Source: Bacteroidales bacterium
Lineage (GTDB): Bacteria; Bacteroidota; Bacteroidia; Bacteroidales; Tenuifilaceae
Assembly (NCBI GenBank): GCA_003818205.1
Contig: RPRQ01000041.1
Span: 1 to 40,883 of the forward strand
Direction: 5' to 3'
Length of the DNA: 40,883 nt
The notes under the pieces are model-generated. The model saw only the letters and a list, made by a program, of their open reading frames with translations. It made no database searches and was not told where the DNA came from. The position numbers and the translations under genes are program-made. How positions within the stretch are numbered: the stretch's first letter is position 1; each line of letters opens with the position of its first letter. Positions 26,146-33,497 of this stretch are shown one piece after another.

Positions 26146-26523
26146 ATGAAAAAAGAGAAAATTTTAACCATTGTAGGAGTAATACTTGCGCTATTCGTGA
26201 TTTTTCACATCGGGATAGCCTATAACATTGCGATTAGCAGTGTATTAACCCCAGAAATAAAAAATTCAATTCAGATATTCAATGCGGCTGTAACGTTCAC
26301 GTTAGCCTTTTTTGCGTATGTATCGCTCTTTAAAAGGGATGAGATGTTAAATTCAAAGCTTGGCCGTTTCACTTCGGGCTTTATTGCGGTATTCTTTGTG
26401 CAACGAGCTATTGTAGATATAGCATTGAATGGCTTTAACCCTTTTTTAATAAGTACCTTGCTCATTATCTCGATCATTTATTTCTACCTAGCAATTCCAT
26501 CGAAAAGGGTTGAGGCCATATGA
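26146..26523 (+). CDS. Small four-helix membrane protein
   Basis: This 125-residue protein has four predicted membrane helices: about 6-27 (ILTIVGVILALFVIFHIGIA), 43-62, 73-95 and 97-115. Short charged loops and a basic tail separate them. No family is recognised. It lies 33 bases before a second small membrane protein and then a LytS-type kinase, all in one direction, so it may be part of the same operon and possibly an input or target of that system. Confidence 0.7.
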   Translation: MKKEKILTIVGVILALFVIFHIGIAYNIAISSVLTPEIKNSIQIFNAAVTFTLAFFAYVSLFKRDEMLNSKLGRFTSGFIAVFFVQRAIVDIALNGFNPFLISTLLIISIIYFYLAIPSKRVEAI

Positions 26524-26556
26524 TGCCCTTATAAAATTTCTACCTAAACTAAAAAA

Positions 26557-26892
26557 ATGGAAAAAATTTATAGGCTATGCTCATTCCTGCTAGGTATTGG
26601 GATTATTCATACTGCCCTAACGCCCATAATCTATAAGGACTTAAATCTCAATGCGTTTTGGTTTGCAGGTACTGGTTTTGCCTTTGTATTCTTAGGAATA
26701 ATAAACCTTATTGCCAGCCGAGTCCCACAAAAATGGATTCTTAACATCTGTATTGTATCAAATATATTCATGCTGCTCTACACCTCCACTATAGCATTAC
26801 TAAATGAGCCACAGGCCTACATTTTGGTCGTAATTTTGATTGCAGTAACCGTTTTATCGCTAATCGTACGATTTAAACAAAATATCAAATAA
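26557..26892 (+). CDS. Small four-helix membrane protein
   Basis: The 111-residue protein has four hydrophobic helices (about 5-25, 32-54, 60-80 and 86-105) and a Lys/Arg-rich end. It is similar in size and layout to the protein just upstream, but I see no clear sequence match between them. A TTG-started histidine kinase gene follows after 39 bases. The function is unknown. Confidence 0.7.
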   Translation: MEKIYRLCSFLLGIGIIHTALTPIIYKDLNLNAFWFAGTGFAFVFLGIINLIASRVPQKWILNICIVSNIFMLLYTSTIALLNEPQAYILVVILIAVTVLSLIVRFKQNIK

Positions 26893-26931
26893 ATTTCATA
26901 GAATTGTATTCTGTTTAAATCTTAATTCGCT

Positions 26932-27927
26932 TTGAAACTTTATATTAAAATAGCCATCCACGCCATATTTTGGTTTGTTTATCTATCATACTCCATATCG
27001 GTAAGCCTTGAGCTTGCCCGACGGTTAATGATTACAAATGTCACCTCGCATTTAGCAATAAATATTATTTGGGCCGTTGTCGCCTTTTACTCCTTCTACA
27101 TTTTTGTAATCGGATATTTCGAGAGAGGTAAATATTTTAAATACCTAGCAGTCTCGTTCATTATATGCTTACTATGCGCAATTGTCTTTCTTCCTTTCCA
27201 TTTTATCCTATCCAATGAGGACAAATTTTTAACCATTAAGCTAGCAATTACGTCAACCATTGGCACGTTTCTTCTTGGTCAGTGCGGTAGCCTTATCAGA
27301 GGTTTCGAGAATTGGGTGAATAACCTAAAGCATCAAACCGATATTGAGAACCTATACCTCAAAGCTGAGAATAACTTGCTAAAATCGCAGATTAGCCCTC
27401 ATTTCCTATTCAATTCGCTTAATAATATCGATTCATTCATCGGCTCAAACCCTCGTAAAGCCTCAGAAATGCTAATATCGCTCTCAGAAATACTAAGATA
27501 CATAATTTATGAGACAAAAACTGATTTCGTTGAAATGGGTAAAGAAATCGGGTTTATTCAAAGCTATATCAGCCTTCAGCTCATAAGAATAAAGAACCCG
27601 AGCTCCTTAAAGGTTTCGTTGCCATCGAGCTATAGCAACCAACGAATTGTTCCGTTAATCTTATTGCCATTCATTGAGAATATATTTAAGCATGCTAATT
27701 TTAACGATAGTAGTAATACTGAATTACGAATTGACCTCACCGATAAGCAAGTCACACTTTACAGCCTTAACAATTTTACTCCAAGGTTAAATGAATCTGA
27801 TAGTAGTGGGCTAGGCTTAGAAAATGTGAAACGTAGGCTTGACCTACTATATAAAAATAAACATCAACTTACAATATCCAAAACATTCGATACATTTGAG
27901 GTACAATTGGTATTAGACGTAACCTAA
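26932..27927 (+). CDS. LytS/YehU-family sensor histidine kinase
   Basis: The 331-residue protein has a TTG start. That start keeps the first membrane helix (HAIFWFVYLSY) that a later ATG would lose. There are four membrane helices up to about residue 120, then a His_kinase domain: SQISPHFLFNSLNNID with phospho-acceptor His157, ASEMLISLSEILRYIIYE, and the ATP-binding part LPFIENIFKHANF and SGLGLENVKRRLDLLY. It has no separate sensor domain, so the signal is probably sensed in the membrane. It phosphorylates the LytTR regulator encoded 14 bases downstream. Confidence 0.93.
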   Translation: MKLYIKIAIHAIFWFVYLSYSISVSLELARRLMITNVTSHLAINIIWAVVAFYSFYIFVIGYFERGKYFKYLAVSFIICLLCAIVFLPFHFILSNEDKFLTIKLAITSTIGTFLLGQCGSLIRGFENWVNNLKHQTDIENLYLKAENNLLKSQISPHFLFNSLNNIDSFIGSNPRKASEMLISLSEILRYIIYETKTDFVEMGKEIGFIQSYISLQLIRIKNPSSLKVSLPSSYSNQRIVPLILLPFIENIFKHANFNDSSNTELRIDLTDKQVTLYSLNNFTPRLNESDSSGLGLENVKRRLDLLYKNKHQLTISKTFDTFEVQLVLDVT

Positions 27928-27941
27928 AGATTACCCTTTCA

Positions 27942-28649
27942 ATGATTATTACCTGTATTATCGTTGAGGATGAACCCCCAGCAGCCGAAAAGCTTAAAGC
28001 ATTCATTGACAAAGTTTCCTTTCTTCGCCTTATAAACACCTTCAACAACCCGATTGATGCGATTAGTTTTATAAATGAGAATAAAGTGGATCTGATTTTT
28101 CTTGACATTCAGATGAAACAGCTTACCGGGATTCAACTCCTTGAAACTTTACCAATAAAACCCTCGGTAATAATCACAACCGCATACTCCGAATTCGCAT
28201 TAAAGGGATACGAACTCAATGTTGTTGATTACCTGCTTAAACCGTACTCATTCGATCGGTTCGTAAAATCGGTCAATAAGGTAAGCGAGCTCTTATCAAA
28301 GAGGGGTCAGCCCTCACCCAAATGCATCTTTGTAAAAGATGGGTATGCTATTGAAAAAGTGCTGATTGACGATATTCTTTACATTGAGGGGCAAAAAGAA
28401 TTCCTAAAAGTAGTTACAACAAAAAAGAAGTTTATGACCCTAATGAGCTTTGGCGAGTTGCTTGGAATGCTACCCTTGGACAAATTCGTTAGAGTTCATA
28501 AATCCTATGCAGTAGCTATTGATAAGATTGAATCCATTGAACGGCATAGAATAAAAATGACCGATCAATTAATCCCAATAAGCGAAACGTATAGAAAAGA
28601 TTTTTATAATAGAATATCTGGCAATATTAAAAAACCCTCTACAGGATAA
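27942..28649 (+). CDS. LytTR-family response regulator
   Basis: The 235-residue protein has an N-terminal receiver domain with the acidic pocket at Glu9-Asp10-Glu11, phospho-acceptor Asp55 in LIFLDIQMKQLTG, and the conserved Lys in LLKPYSFDRF. The C-terminal LytTR DNA-binding domain runs from about 130 (IFVKDGYAIEKVLIDDILYI to FVRVHKSYAVAIDKIESIER). It pairs with the kinase upstream. LytTR proteins bind direct repeats in target promoters, often near their own operon, but I found no obvious repeat in the gap upstream of 26146. Confidence 0.94.
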   Translation: MIITCIIVEDEPPAAEKLKAFIDKVSFLRLINTFNNPIDAISFINENKVDLIFLDIQMKQLTGIQLLETLPIKPSVIITTAYSEFALKGYELNVVDYLLKPYSFDRFVKSVNKVSELLSKRGQPSPKCIFVKDGYAIEKVLIDDILYIEGQKEFLKVVTTKKKFMTLMSFGELLGMLPLDKFVRVHKSYAVAIDKIESIERHRIKMTDQLIPISETYRKDFYNRISGNIKKPSTG

Positions 28650-28672
28650 ATCCCTAAAGAAGGTTTTATGTC

Positions 28673-28725
28673 GTTGTCCTGCAAGGTTTCGAACCTCGAC
28701 TCTTCTGATCCAGAATCAGATGTGT
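28673..28725 (-). repeat. Left attachment repeat: partial tRNA-Gln
   Basis: Bases 28673-28720 are identical over 48 bp to 31290-31337, the 3' half of the intact tRNA-Gln (discriminator base, acceptor 3' strand, T arm and anticodon arm). The match continues to 28725 with one mismatch and then stops, so the 5' half of the tRNA is missing. This is the typical footprint of an element integrated at a tRNA 3' end and marks the left edge of a 2.6-kb island. Confidence 0.85.
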
Positions 28726-28763
28726 ATCTTTATTCTATTAATCTCTATTTTCTATAAATTTAA

Positions 28764-28946
28764 GCAAGAAAAGACTACACTGTAAATGATTCAACTTATC
28801 CATTTGGAAAAGGAAAGTATGAGATACCCATAGGTGAATCTGTTAAAAAAGTTCTTTCAATTGATCAATTAAAAGTAAATATTTTCAAAGGAAATGGTTC
28901 AACACCATCATCTAAACTCCTTAAATTTCTGAAAGAAACCTTTTAA
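28764..28946 (+). pseudogene. C-terminal remnant of an unknown protein
   Basis: A 60-codon open stretch without a start codon ends in TAA. It reads ...DYTVNDSTYPFGKGKYEIP, then IGESVKKVLSIDQLKVNIF and a basic tail ending KLLKFLKETF. The amino-acid mix looks like real protein, and the frame is cut off 40 bases inside the attachment repeat, where an integrase gene often lies. It shows none of the tyrosine-recombinase motifs. It may be a gene truncated when the island formed or decayed. Confidence 0.35.
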
Positions 28947-28964
28947 AAAGTTCAACACCTAAAC

Positions 28965-29489
28965 CTATCGAACTTTAAACTTGCTCAGATATTCTGAAAT
29001 AGAACTTACGGGTAGTTTGCTCCCTACTGCCTTAACTTTAGCTATAAAATCGTCACAATCCTTTTCTGTTAGTTTTTTTGAATTTAGTGCTTCAACGAGA
29101 AAATCCATTGTTGTAACGTAGGCTATACCATTTGCTTCACAATAGGTTGTTATATCTTTTAAATTACTACTAGCAAGAATATCTTTATTGAACCTACAAT
29201 AAGCCATGCATGCACTTTCGCCCCTACCAAAACTCTTGATAAGTCTTGCATACTCCATGGTAATTTGTTTATCTCCCTGAAAACTAATTTCTTTAATAAA
29301 ACCTGAGTTTATAACATTATTGATATAGTTTTTAAACTTATATGACGCTCTTAATTCGTTAGCAACTATATCTAATAAAACTTTTTTATACGGAAATAGG
29401 AAAGGTAGTAAAGCAAATTGTCCTCCGCTTATAAAATGACTAATCACATCGGTATCCAGCAATATCAACTTTTCAATTTTCTTCGCCAT
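28965..29489 (-). CDS. PIN-like domain protein, putative toxin or effector
   Basis: With the ATG at 29489 the protein has 174 residues; a GTG start at 29513 is also open. The PIN fold is indicated by LILLDTDVISHF (Asp12/Asp14), VANELRASYKF (Glu45), and GRGESACMAYC (Glu91) at the start of the central helix. The usual next step, a strand ending in DD, is here DILASSNLKDI, so one common acidic residue is replaced. The closing AYVTTMDFLVEAL fits the family's last strand and helix. PIN domains are Mg-dependent ribonucleases and frequent toxins. The gene starts 17 bases inside the end of the ImmA-like gene, so its translation is coupled to it. Confidence 0.75.
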   Translation of the reverse strand: MAKKIEKLILLDTDVISHFISGGQFALLPFLFPYKKVLLDIVANELRASYKFKNYINNVINSGFIKEISFQGDKQITMEYARLIKSFGRGESACMAYCRFNKDILASSNLKDITTYCEANGIAYVTTMDFLVEALNSKKLTEKDCDDFIAKVKAVGSKLPVSSISEYLSKFKVR

Positions 29490-30201
29490 GCTCAGGATTT
29501 GTAATATCAACACCGATTTGATTCATCAATTCAAGATAATGTCCTTCGGATATTATTTCATTATCAAAAAGGACTTTTGCTTTTTCACCATAATTCCCAA
29601 TAGTCACATTATGATTGCCAGCCTTATACAATGAAGTATCGTAACCGAAAAGTTGTGCCGATTCAATCGCTTTAAATGTTTTTAAAAAGTCATACGATTT
29701 ACTATCCAGAAGACCAAGCATTTTTAAGCGGAGAAGCATGGAAGAATGGGAAACTGAAAAGTACTGTTCTAACTTAATAATGGACTGCAAACTAACTTTG
29801 TTCTTTGTTAATTCTGCATCTGGCAGCATTTCATTAATTCCATTTTCGGGCATCAAAAGACAAGAAGCGAAATAATCTGCATTGAATTCTTCTTTGTTTT
29901 TAACATCAAACAAACCTGTTTTGCACTGATGAATCTCAAATTTTTCTTGAATAAATAAATGGTAAAGTTCGTGTGCAATGGTAAAGTGCTGTCTACCTCT
30001 TGAATGATTTGAATTCACTAAAATAAATTTTGAACTATCGTTTATTTTCAATGACATTCCAGAAAACCCCTCTGTCATAGGCTTGAACATTGTAAAAACA
30101 TTAAGTTTTAACAATAAACTTTTAATACGAATTGCTTCACTACTGCTAATGCCATTTCGTTCTCTGAACAAACTTGCGTTCTTTTGGAGAATCTTCATCA
30201 T
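29473..30201 (-). CDS. ImmA/IrrE-family metallopeptidase
   Basis: The 242-residue protein carries the zinc-protease signature HFTIAHELYHLF (HExxH at 77-81). Downstream, KEEFNADYFASCLLMP holds the third zinc ligand and the family's hallmark sequence. ImmA of ICEBs1 cleaves its partner repressor, and IrrE/DdrO works similarly in Deinococcus. Xre-COG2856 pairs have also been predicted to be toxin-antitoxin modules. Here it overlaps the upstream XRE gene by four bases (ATGA) and the downstream PIN gene by 17, so the three should be made together. The likely substrate is the XRE protein. The 90-residue C-terminal region has no recognised domain. Confidence 0.88.
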   Translation of the reverse strand: MMKILQKNASLFRERNGISSSEAIRIKSLLLKLNVFTMFKPMTEGFSGMSLKINDSSKFILVNSNHSRGRQHFTIAHELYHLFIQEKFEIHQCKTGLFDVKNKEEFNADYFASCLLMPENGINEMLPDAELTKNKVSLQSIIKLEQYFSVSHSSMLLRLKMLGLLDSKSYDFLKTFKAIESAQLFGYDTSLYKAGNHNVTIGNYGEKAKVLFDNEIISEGHYLELMNQIGVDITNPEHGEEN

Positions 30202-30545
30202 AGTTTAGCAAGTAAGTTATTCATTTTAAGATAATTCTTAACAACTGCCTTAAATTGTGCTATGGTTTCTAAATCCTCACTTTCAAAACCATCAGTTCTA
30301 AATGCACTGGTTACATTTTCCTTAAGCCGAATCTCATCTTCCTCATAGAAATCTGCTAGATCAACTCCATATAAGTCGCTTAAGCGAGTCAGAACATCAA
30401 ATGGAATCTCCCTTGATCCATTTTCGTAGTAACTTATCATTTCTCTTTTTTTTATACCAAGAAAATTAGCAATCGCTTCCTGAGTAAACCCGTTGATTAC
30501 CCTATACGATTTTACATTTCTTCCAATTATAGTATCTGGAGTCAT
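30198..30545 (-). CDS. XRE-family transcriptional regulator
   Basis: The 115-residue protein has an HTH_3 domain at about 9-65: NVKSYRVINGFTQEAIANFL, IKKREMISYYENGSREIPFD and VLTRLSDLYGVDLADFY. A C-terminal region of about 45 residues follows (ETIAQFKAVVKNYLKMNNLL) that is probably the dimerisation or protease-recognition part. It is first in the operon and likely represses it. The upstream region holds three copies of a TTGTTACRA-type motif. The ATG at 30545 is the only good start. Confidence 0.88.
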   Translation of the reverse strand: MTPDTIIGRNVKSYRVINGFTQEAIANFLGIKKREMISYYENGSREIPFDVLTRLSDLYGVDLADFYEEDEIRLKENVTSAFRTDGFESEDLETIAQFKAVVKNYLKMNNLLAKL

Positions 30546-30565
30546 GACTTTATTTTTTTACTATT

Positions 30566-30686
30566 TTGTTACAATATTATCTAATTTAAACCTATTATAC
30601 AAATAATGTAACGAATAAAAAGCAATATTGTTTCGCTATATTCATTATTTATCAATATTTTAACGTTTTAGAGGTATTGTTACGAA
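30566..30686. promoter_or_regulatory. Putative XRE operator sites
   Basis: Three related sites lie upstream of the XRE gene: TTGTTACAA (30566-30574), TGTAACGAA (30607-30615, opposite orientation) and TTGTTACGAA (30677-30686). The first two flank a minus-strand TATAAT-like stretch around 30595, where a bound regulator would block transcription. The assignment rests on repetition and position only. Confidence 0.4.
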
Positions 30687-30719
30687 GAGGGGTGCAAATG
30701 TAAATACTTATTTATAATA

Positions 30720-30933
30720 ACGTCAGTTCGACGTAAGAAACAATTTAAATGCTATGTTATCAGTATATTACTTTGAGGGGAGAAATGGAATGATGGAAAA
30801 ATGGAATATTGAAAGAAAAAAGTTAGAAGAAACCCCATTATTCCACTATTCCATCATTCCAATACCATATGATAAACTTGTAACAAATTACAATTTAGAG
30901 TATTACTACCATTTCTTAAATCGAACTCACGTT
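30720..30933 (+). mobile_element. Family-1 MITE-like repeat in the island
   Basis: A 214-bp copy with left terminus AACGTCAGTTCGACGTAA and right terminus TCGAACTCACGTT. A perfect 5-bp ATAAT flanks it at 30715-30719 and 30934-30938, the best target duplication in the family. Its right third matches the first unit of the 4513 copy (TTTAGAGTATTACTACCATT type) rather than the 11474 copy, so at least two subtypes exist. The 64-codon frame inside is not a gene. Confidence 0.8.
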
Positions 30934-30961
30934 ATAATAGAAGGATAAATTAAACTTTTTT

Positions 30962-31199
30962 TGCTGTTGAAAAGAAAAAACTAGAAAGAAAACCCACCCA
31001 ACCCCTTAAATGTGCAGTTCCAATTCAGTAAACTGATTTAATCATTTCGCTCCGCTCAAGCATTAAAACCGTTTACTTAATCCCACACAAAGAGTTTTCA
31101 TTTAGAGGACAAACTCAAACACTTTGTGCAACCCCTTTATTTACTGCCTTTATATAACCCGAAGAGAAGAACTTTCGTTCATTTTTCTTTTCAACAGCA
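30962..31199. repeat. 238-bp segment with perfect 18-bp inverted ends
   Basis: TGCTGTTGAAAAGAAAAA at 30962 is matched by its exact reverse complement ending at 31199, and similarity continues inward. Inside, CACAAAG and CTTTGTG form a smaller inverted pair near 31095-31132. No coding frame is present. It may be another small non-autonomous element or part of the island's recombination region. No clear target duplication is seen. The rest of 30939-31289 holds nothing else I can name. Confidence 0.5.
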
Positions 31200-31289
31200 T
31201 CTTTTAAAAGATGGAAAGCTGTGTGCGAGTTGTGTACAAATGAAAAAACCACCTACCCAATTTTAACGTTGTAAGCGGTTCATTTTCTT

Positions 31290-31342
31290 GTTGTCCTGCA
31301 AGGTTTCGAACCTCGACTCTTCTGATCCAGAATCAGACGTGT
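31290..31342 (-). repeat. Right attachment repeat inside tRNA-Gln
   Basis: This is the partner of 28673-28725. It runs from one base beyond the tRNA 3' end into the anticodon stem. The crossover that formed the island lies somewhere in the 48 identical bases. Confidence 0.85.
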
Positions 31343-31363
31343 TGCCAATTACACCACAGGACA
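31291..31363 (-). tRNA. tRNA-Gln (CTG)
   Basis: The 73-base minus-strand sequence folds into a full cloverleaf: acceptor TGTCCTG/CAGGACA, D stem GTGT/ACAC, anticodon arm TCTGA-TTCTGGA-TCAGA with anticodon CTG, and T arm CGAGG-TTCGAAA-CCTTG. The discriminator is A and CCA is not encoded. It lies 127 bases downstream of glnS on the same strand, so the enzyme and a tRNA it charges are neighbours. Its 3' half is the integration site of the adjacent island. Confidence 0.95.
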
Positions 31364-31490
31364 ATTTTCAGGTTGCAAATATAAGCGAAGAATAATCAAT
31401 TATCCAAACGTTTATATTGAAAAAATATTAAGACACAAATTATAAGTTACAAGAATACTATCAACTAACAACTTACAACAGTCAACTATT

Positions 31491-33185
31491 CTACAGCCCT
31501 GAAATCTTCGCCCAAGTATCCTTTAGGGTTGTAGTACGATTAATAACCAATGATCCTGGCTTGGAATCGTAATCTACTGTGAAATAACCCATGCGTTCAA
31601 ACTGAAACTTATCGAGGGGTTTAGCGCTAGCCAATGATGGTTCAACAAACCCTTGGGTTATCTTCATTGACTCCGGGTTGATGGATGATTTCCAATTCTG
31701 CCCTTCCTCTACATCGTCTGGGTTCTCCTTTGAGAATAGCCTGTCGAACAAACGAATCTCAGCGTTGATGGCATGTTTAGCCGATACCCAATGAATTGTT
31801 CCCTGAACTTTTCGTCCATCGGGTGAATTACCGCCCTTTGAAGCGGGGTCGTAGGTACAATGCAGTTCAATAATATTCCCCGATGAATCCTTTACAACAT
31901 CGGTACATTTGATGAAGTATGCATAACGAAGCCTCACCTCCTGCCCTATCGCTAAACGGAAGAATTTTTTGGGAGGGTTCTCCATAAAATCTTCCCTTTC
32001 GATGTAGAACTCCTTGGAGAAATGGACTATCCTTTTCCCTGCGGTTTCATCCTCAGGGTTATTAACTGCATCTAACCGATCAACCTGATTATCGGGGTAA
32101 TTGGTGATTACCACCTTAAGCGGATTCAGCACTGCCATCCTTCGCTCAGCACGCTTATTCAAATCTTCACGAAGACAGAACTCTAGTAGAGAGATGTCTA
32201 TCACATTATCGCGTTTGGCAACACCCACCTTCTCTGCAAAATTTCGAATAGATTCGGGGGTATAGCCTCTACGGCGTAGCCCACAAATAGTGGGCATCCG
32301 TGGATCGTCCCAGCCCATTACGACTTTTTCCTGAACCAGCTGAAGGAGTTTGCGCTTGCTCATCATGGTGTAGGTCATATTCAATCGGGCAAACTCGAAT
32401 TGATGTGATGGAAATATCTCAAGCTTCTCGATAAACCAATCGTATAGCGGACGGTGAACATCAAATTCAAGGGTGCAAATTGAATGGGTAATATTCTCCA
32501 ATGAATCGCTTTGCCCGTGGGCATAATCGTACATTGGGTAAATACACCACTTATCGCCTGTACGATGATGATCGGTATGGAGTATTCGGTAAAGAATAGG
32601 GTCGCGCATTAGCATATTTGAGTGACCCATATCAATTTTAGCGCGTAGCACCTTATCTCCATCCTTAAACTCACCAGCACGCATGCGTTTGAATAAATCA
32701 GCATTCTCTTCAGCTGAACGATCTCTGTAAGGGCTATTTTTACCAGCCTGAGTAACCGTACCACGGGTTAAACGAATCTCCTCCTGGGTTTGATCATCAA
32801 CATACGCCAATCCCTTTCGGATTAATACCAAAGCCCACTCATACAGCTGCTCAAAATAATCAGATGCGTAAAACTCGTTGGCCCATTCAAAACCAAGCCA
32901 ACGCACATCCTCCTTAATGGAATCAACATATTCAATATCCTCCTTAACAGGATTGGTATCGTCGAACCGAAGGTTAGTTTTTCCACCATAGCGCTGGGCA
33001 AGACCAAAGTTGAGACAAATCGATTTGGCATGTCCTATATGAAGATACCCGTTTGGCTCTGGAGGAAATCGGGTTAGAACACGCCCTGCGTGCTTACCTG
33101 ATTTTAAATCCTCTTCGATAATCTCCTCAAGAAAGTTCTTCGATTTCTCCTCTAAACCTTCGTTTTTTAAGGGTTCGCGTTCCAT
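31491..33185 (-). CDS. glnS: Glutaminyl-tRNA synthetase
   Basis: The 564-residue class I synthetase joins glutamine to tRNA-Gln. The HIGH motif is in [15 protein letters not shown] (49-52) and the KMSKS-type loop is MMSKRKLL near residue 275. [40 protein letters not shown] and the C-terminal anticodon-binding barrels ([35 protein letters not shown]) are GlnRS-specific rather than GltX. Having GlnRS means the cell need not rely on the GatCAB transamidation route for Gln-tRNA. It has its own -7 box upstream. Confidence 0.97.
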   Translation of the reverse strand: MEREPLKNEGLEEKSKNFLEEIIEEDLKSGKHAGRVLTRFPPEPNGYLHIGHAKSICLNFGLAQRYGGKTNLRFDDTNPVKEDIEYVDSIKEDVRWLGFEWANEFYASDYFEQLYEWALVLIRKGLAYVDDQTQEEIRLTRGTVTQAGKNSPYRDRSAEENADLFKRMRAGEFKDGDKVLRAKIDMGHSNMLMRDPILYRILHTDHHRTGDKWCIYPMYDYAHGQSDSLENITHSICTLEFDVHRPLYDWFIEKLEIFPSHQFEFARLNMTYTMMSKRKLLQLVQEKVVMGWDDPRMPTICGLRRRGYTPESIRNFAEKVGVAKRDNVIDISLLEFCLREDLNKRAERRMAVLNPLKVVITNYPDNQVDRLDAVNNPEDETAGKRIVHFSKEFYIEREDFMENPPKKFFRLAIGQEVRLRYAYFIKCTDVVKDSSGNIIELHCTYDPASKGGNSPDGRKVQGTIHWVSAKHAINAEIRLFDRLFSKENPDDVEEGQNWKSSINPESMKITQGFVEPSLASAKPLDKFQFERMGYFTVDYDSKPGSLVINRTTTLKDTWAKISGL

Positions 33186-33214
33186 TTTCAGTAATTGATT
33201 GAATAGATGAAACG

Positions 33215-33222
33215 CAAAATTA
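33215..33222 (-). promoter_or_regulatory. -7 box of glnS
   Basis: The minus strand reads TAATTTTG, a TAnnTTTG match 29 bases before the glnS ATG. No ideal -33 TTG is found. Confidence 0.4.
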
Positions 33223-33260
33223 GGATTTTAATGGATAAATATATGGGAATTGGAACTTAC

Positions 33261-33497
33261 TTTTTTAAGATAGGGGCTAAAGATTAAACACAGAGACACA
33301 GGGGCACAGAGAAATTAATCTGTCCTTGTCACTGAATTGGAATATTATTCTATGGAAAAGTTCATTTCGTAAAATGAAGGAACAGTGCTTTTTAAAAAGA
33401 GCGGCTGAAGATTAAACACAGAGGCACAGAGTAATAAATTCCTCTGTGCCTCTGTGTTGGAATATTATTCTATGGTAAAATTCATATCGTACGATGT
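33261..33497. repeat. Degenerate tandem duplication over a gene end
   Basis: Two units of about 110-120 bp lie side by side. Each runs from GGCTRAAGATTAAACACAGAG through TTGGAATATTATTCTATGG into the 3' end of the adhesin-like gene. The right unit contains the true stop codon. The left unit keeps a diverged copy of the last codons (minus strand MNFSIE-stop against MNFTIE-stop). It records a local duplication of the gene end with its terminator hairpin. Confidence 0.65.
33415..33458 (-). terminator. Long hairpin after the adhesin-like gene
   Basis: AACACAGAGGCACAGAG pairs perfectly with CTCTGTGCCTCTGTGTT across a ten-base loop, six bases past the stop of the gene at 33465. The stem is 17 bp. 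It probably ends the sigma/anti-sigma/adhesin operon. The CACAGAGRCACAGAG wording recurs in the family-2 repeats of this window. Confidence 0.6.

Noticed and set aside
28673-28725. A second functional tRNA-Gln
   Set aside because: Only the 3' half is present; the D arm and 5' acceptor strand are missing, so it cannot fold as a tRNA.
30754-30948. 64-codon frame in the island
   Set aside because: Also repeat-derived; it ends a few bases beyond the MITE terminus, and there is no sign of selection on the frame.
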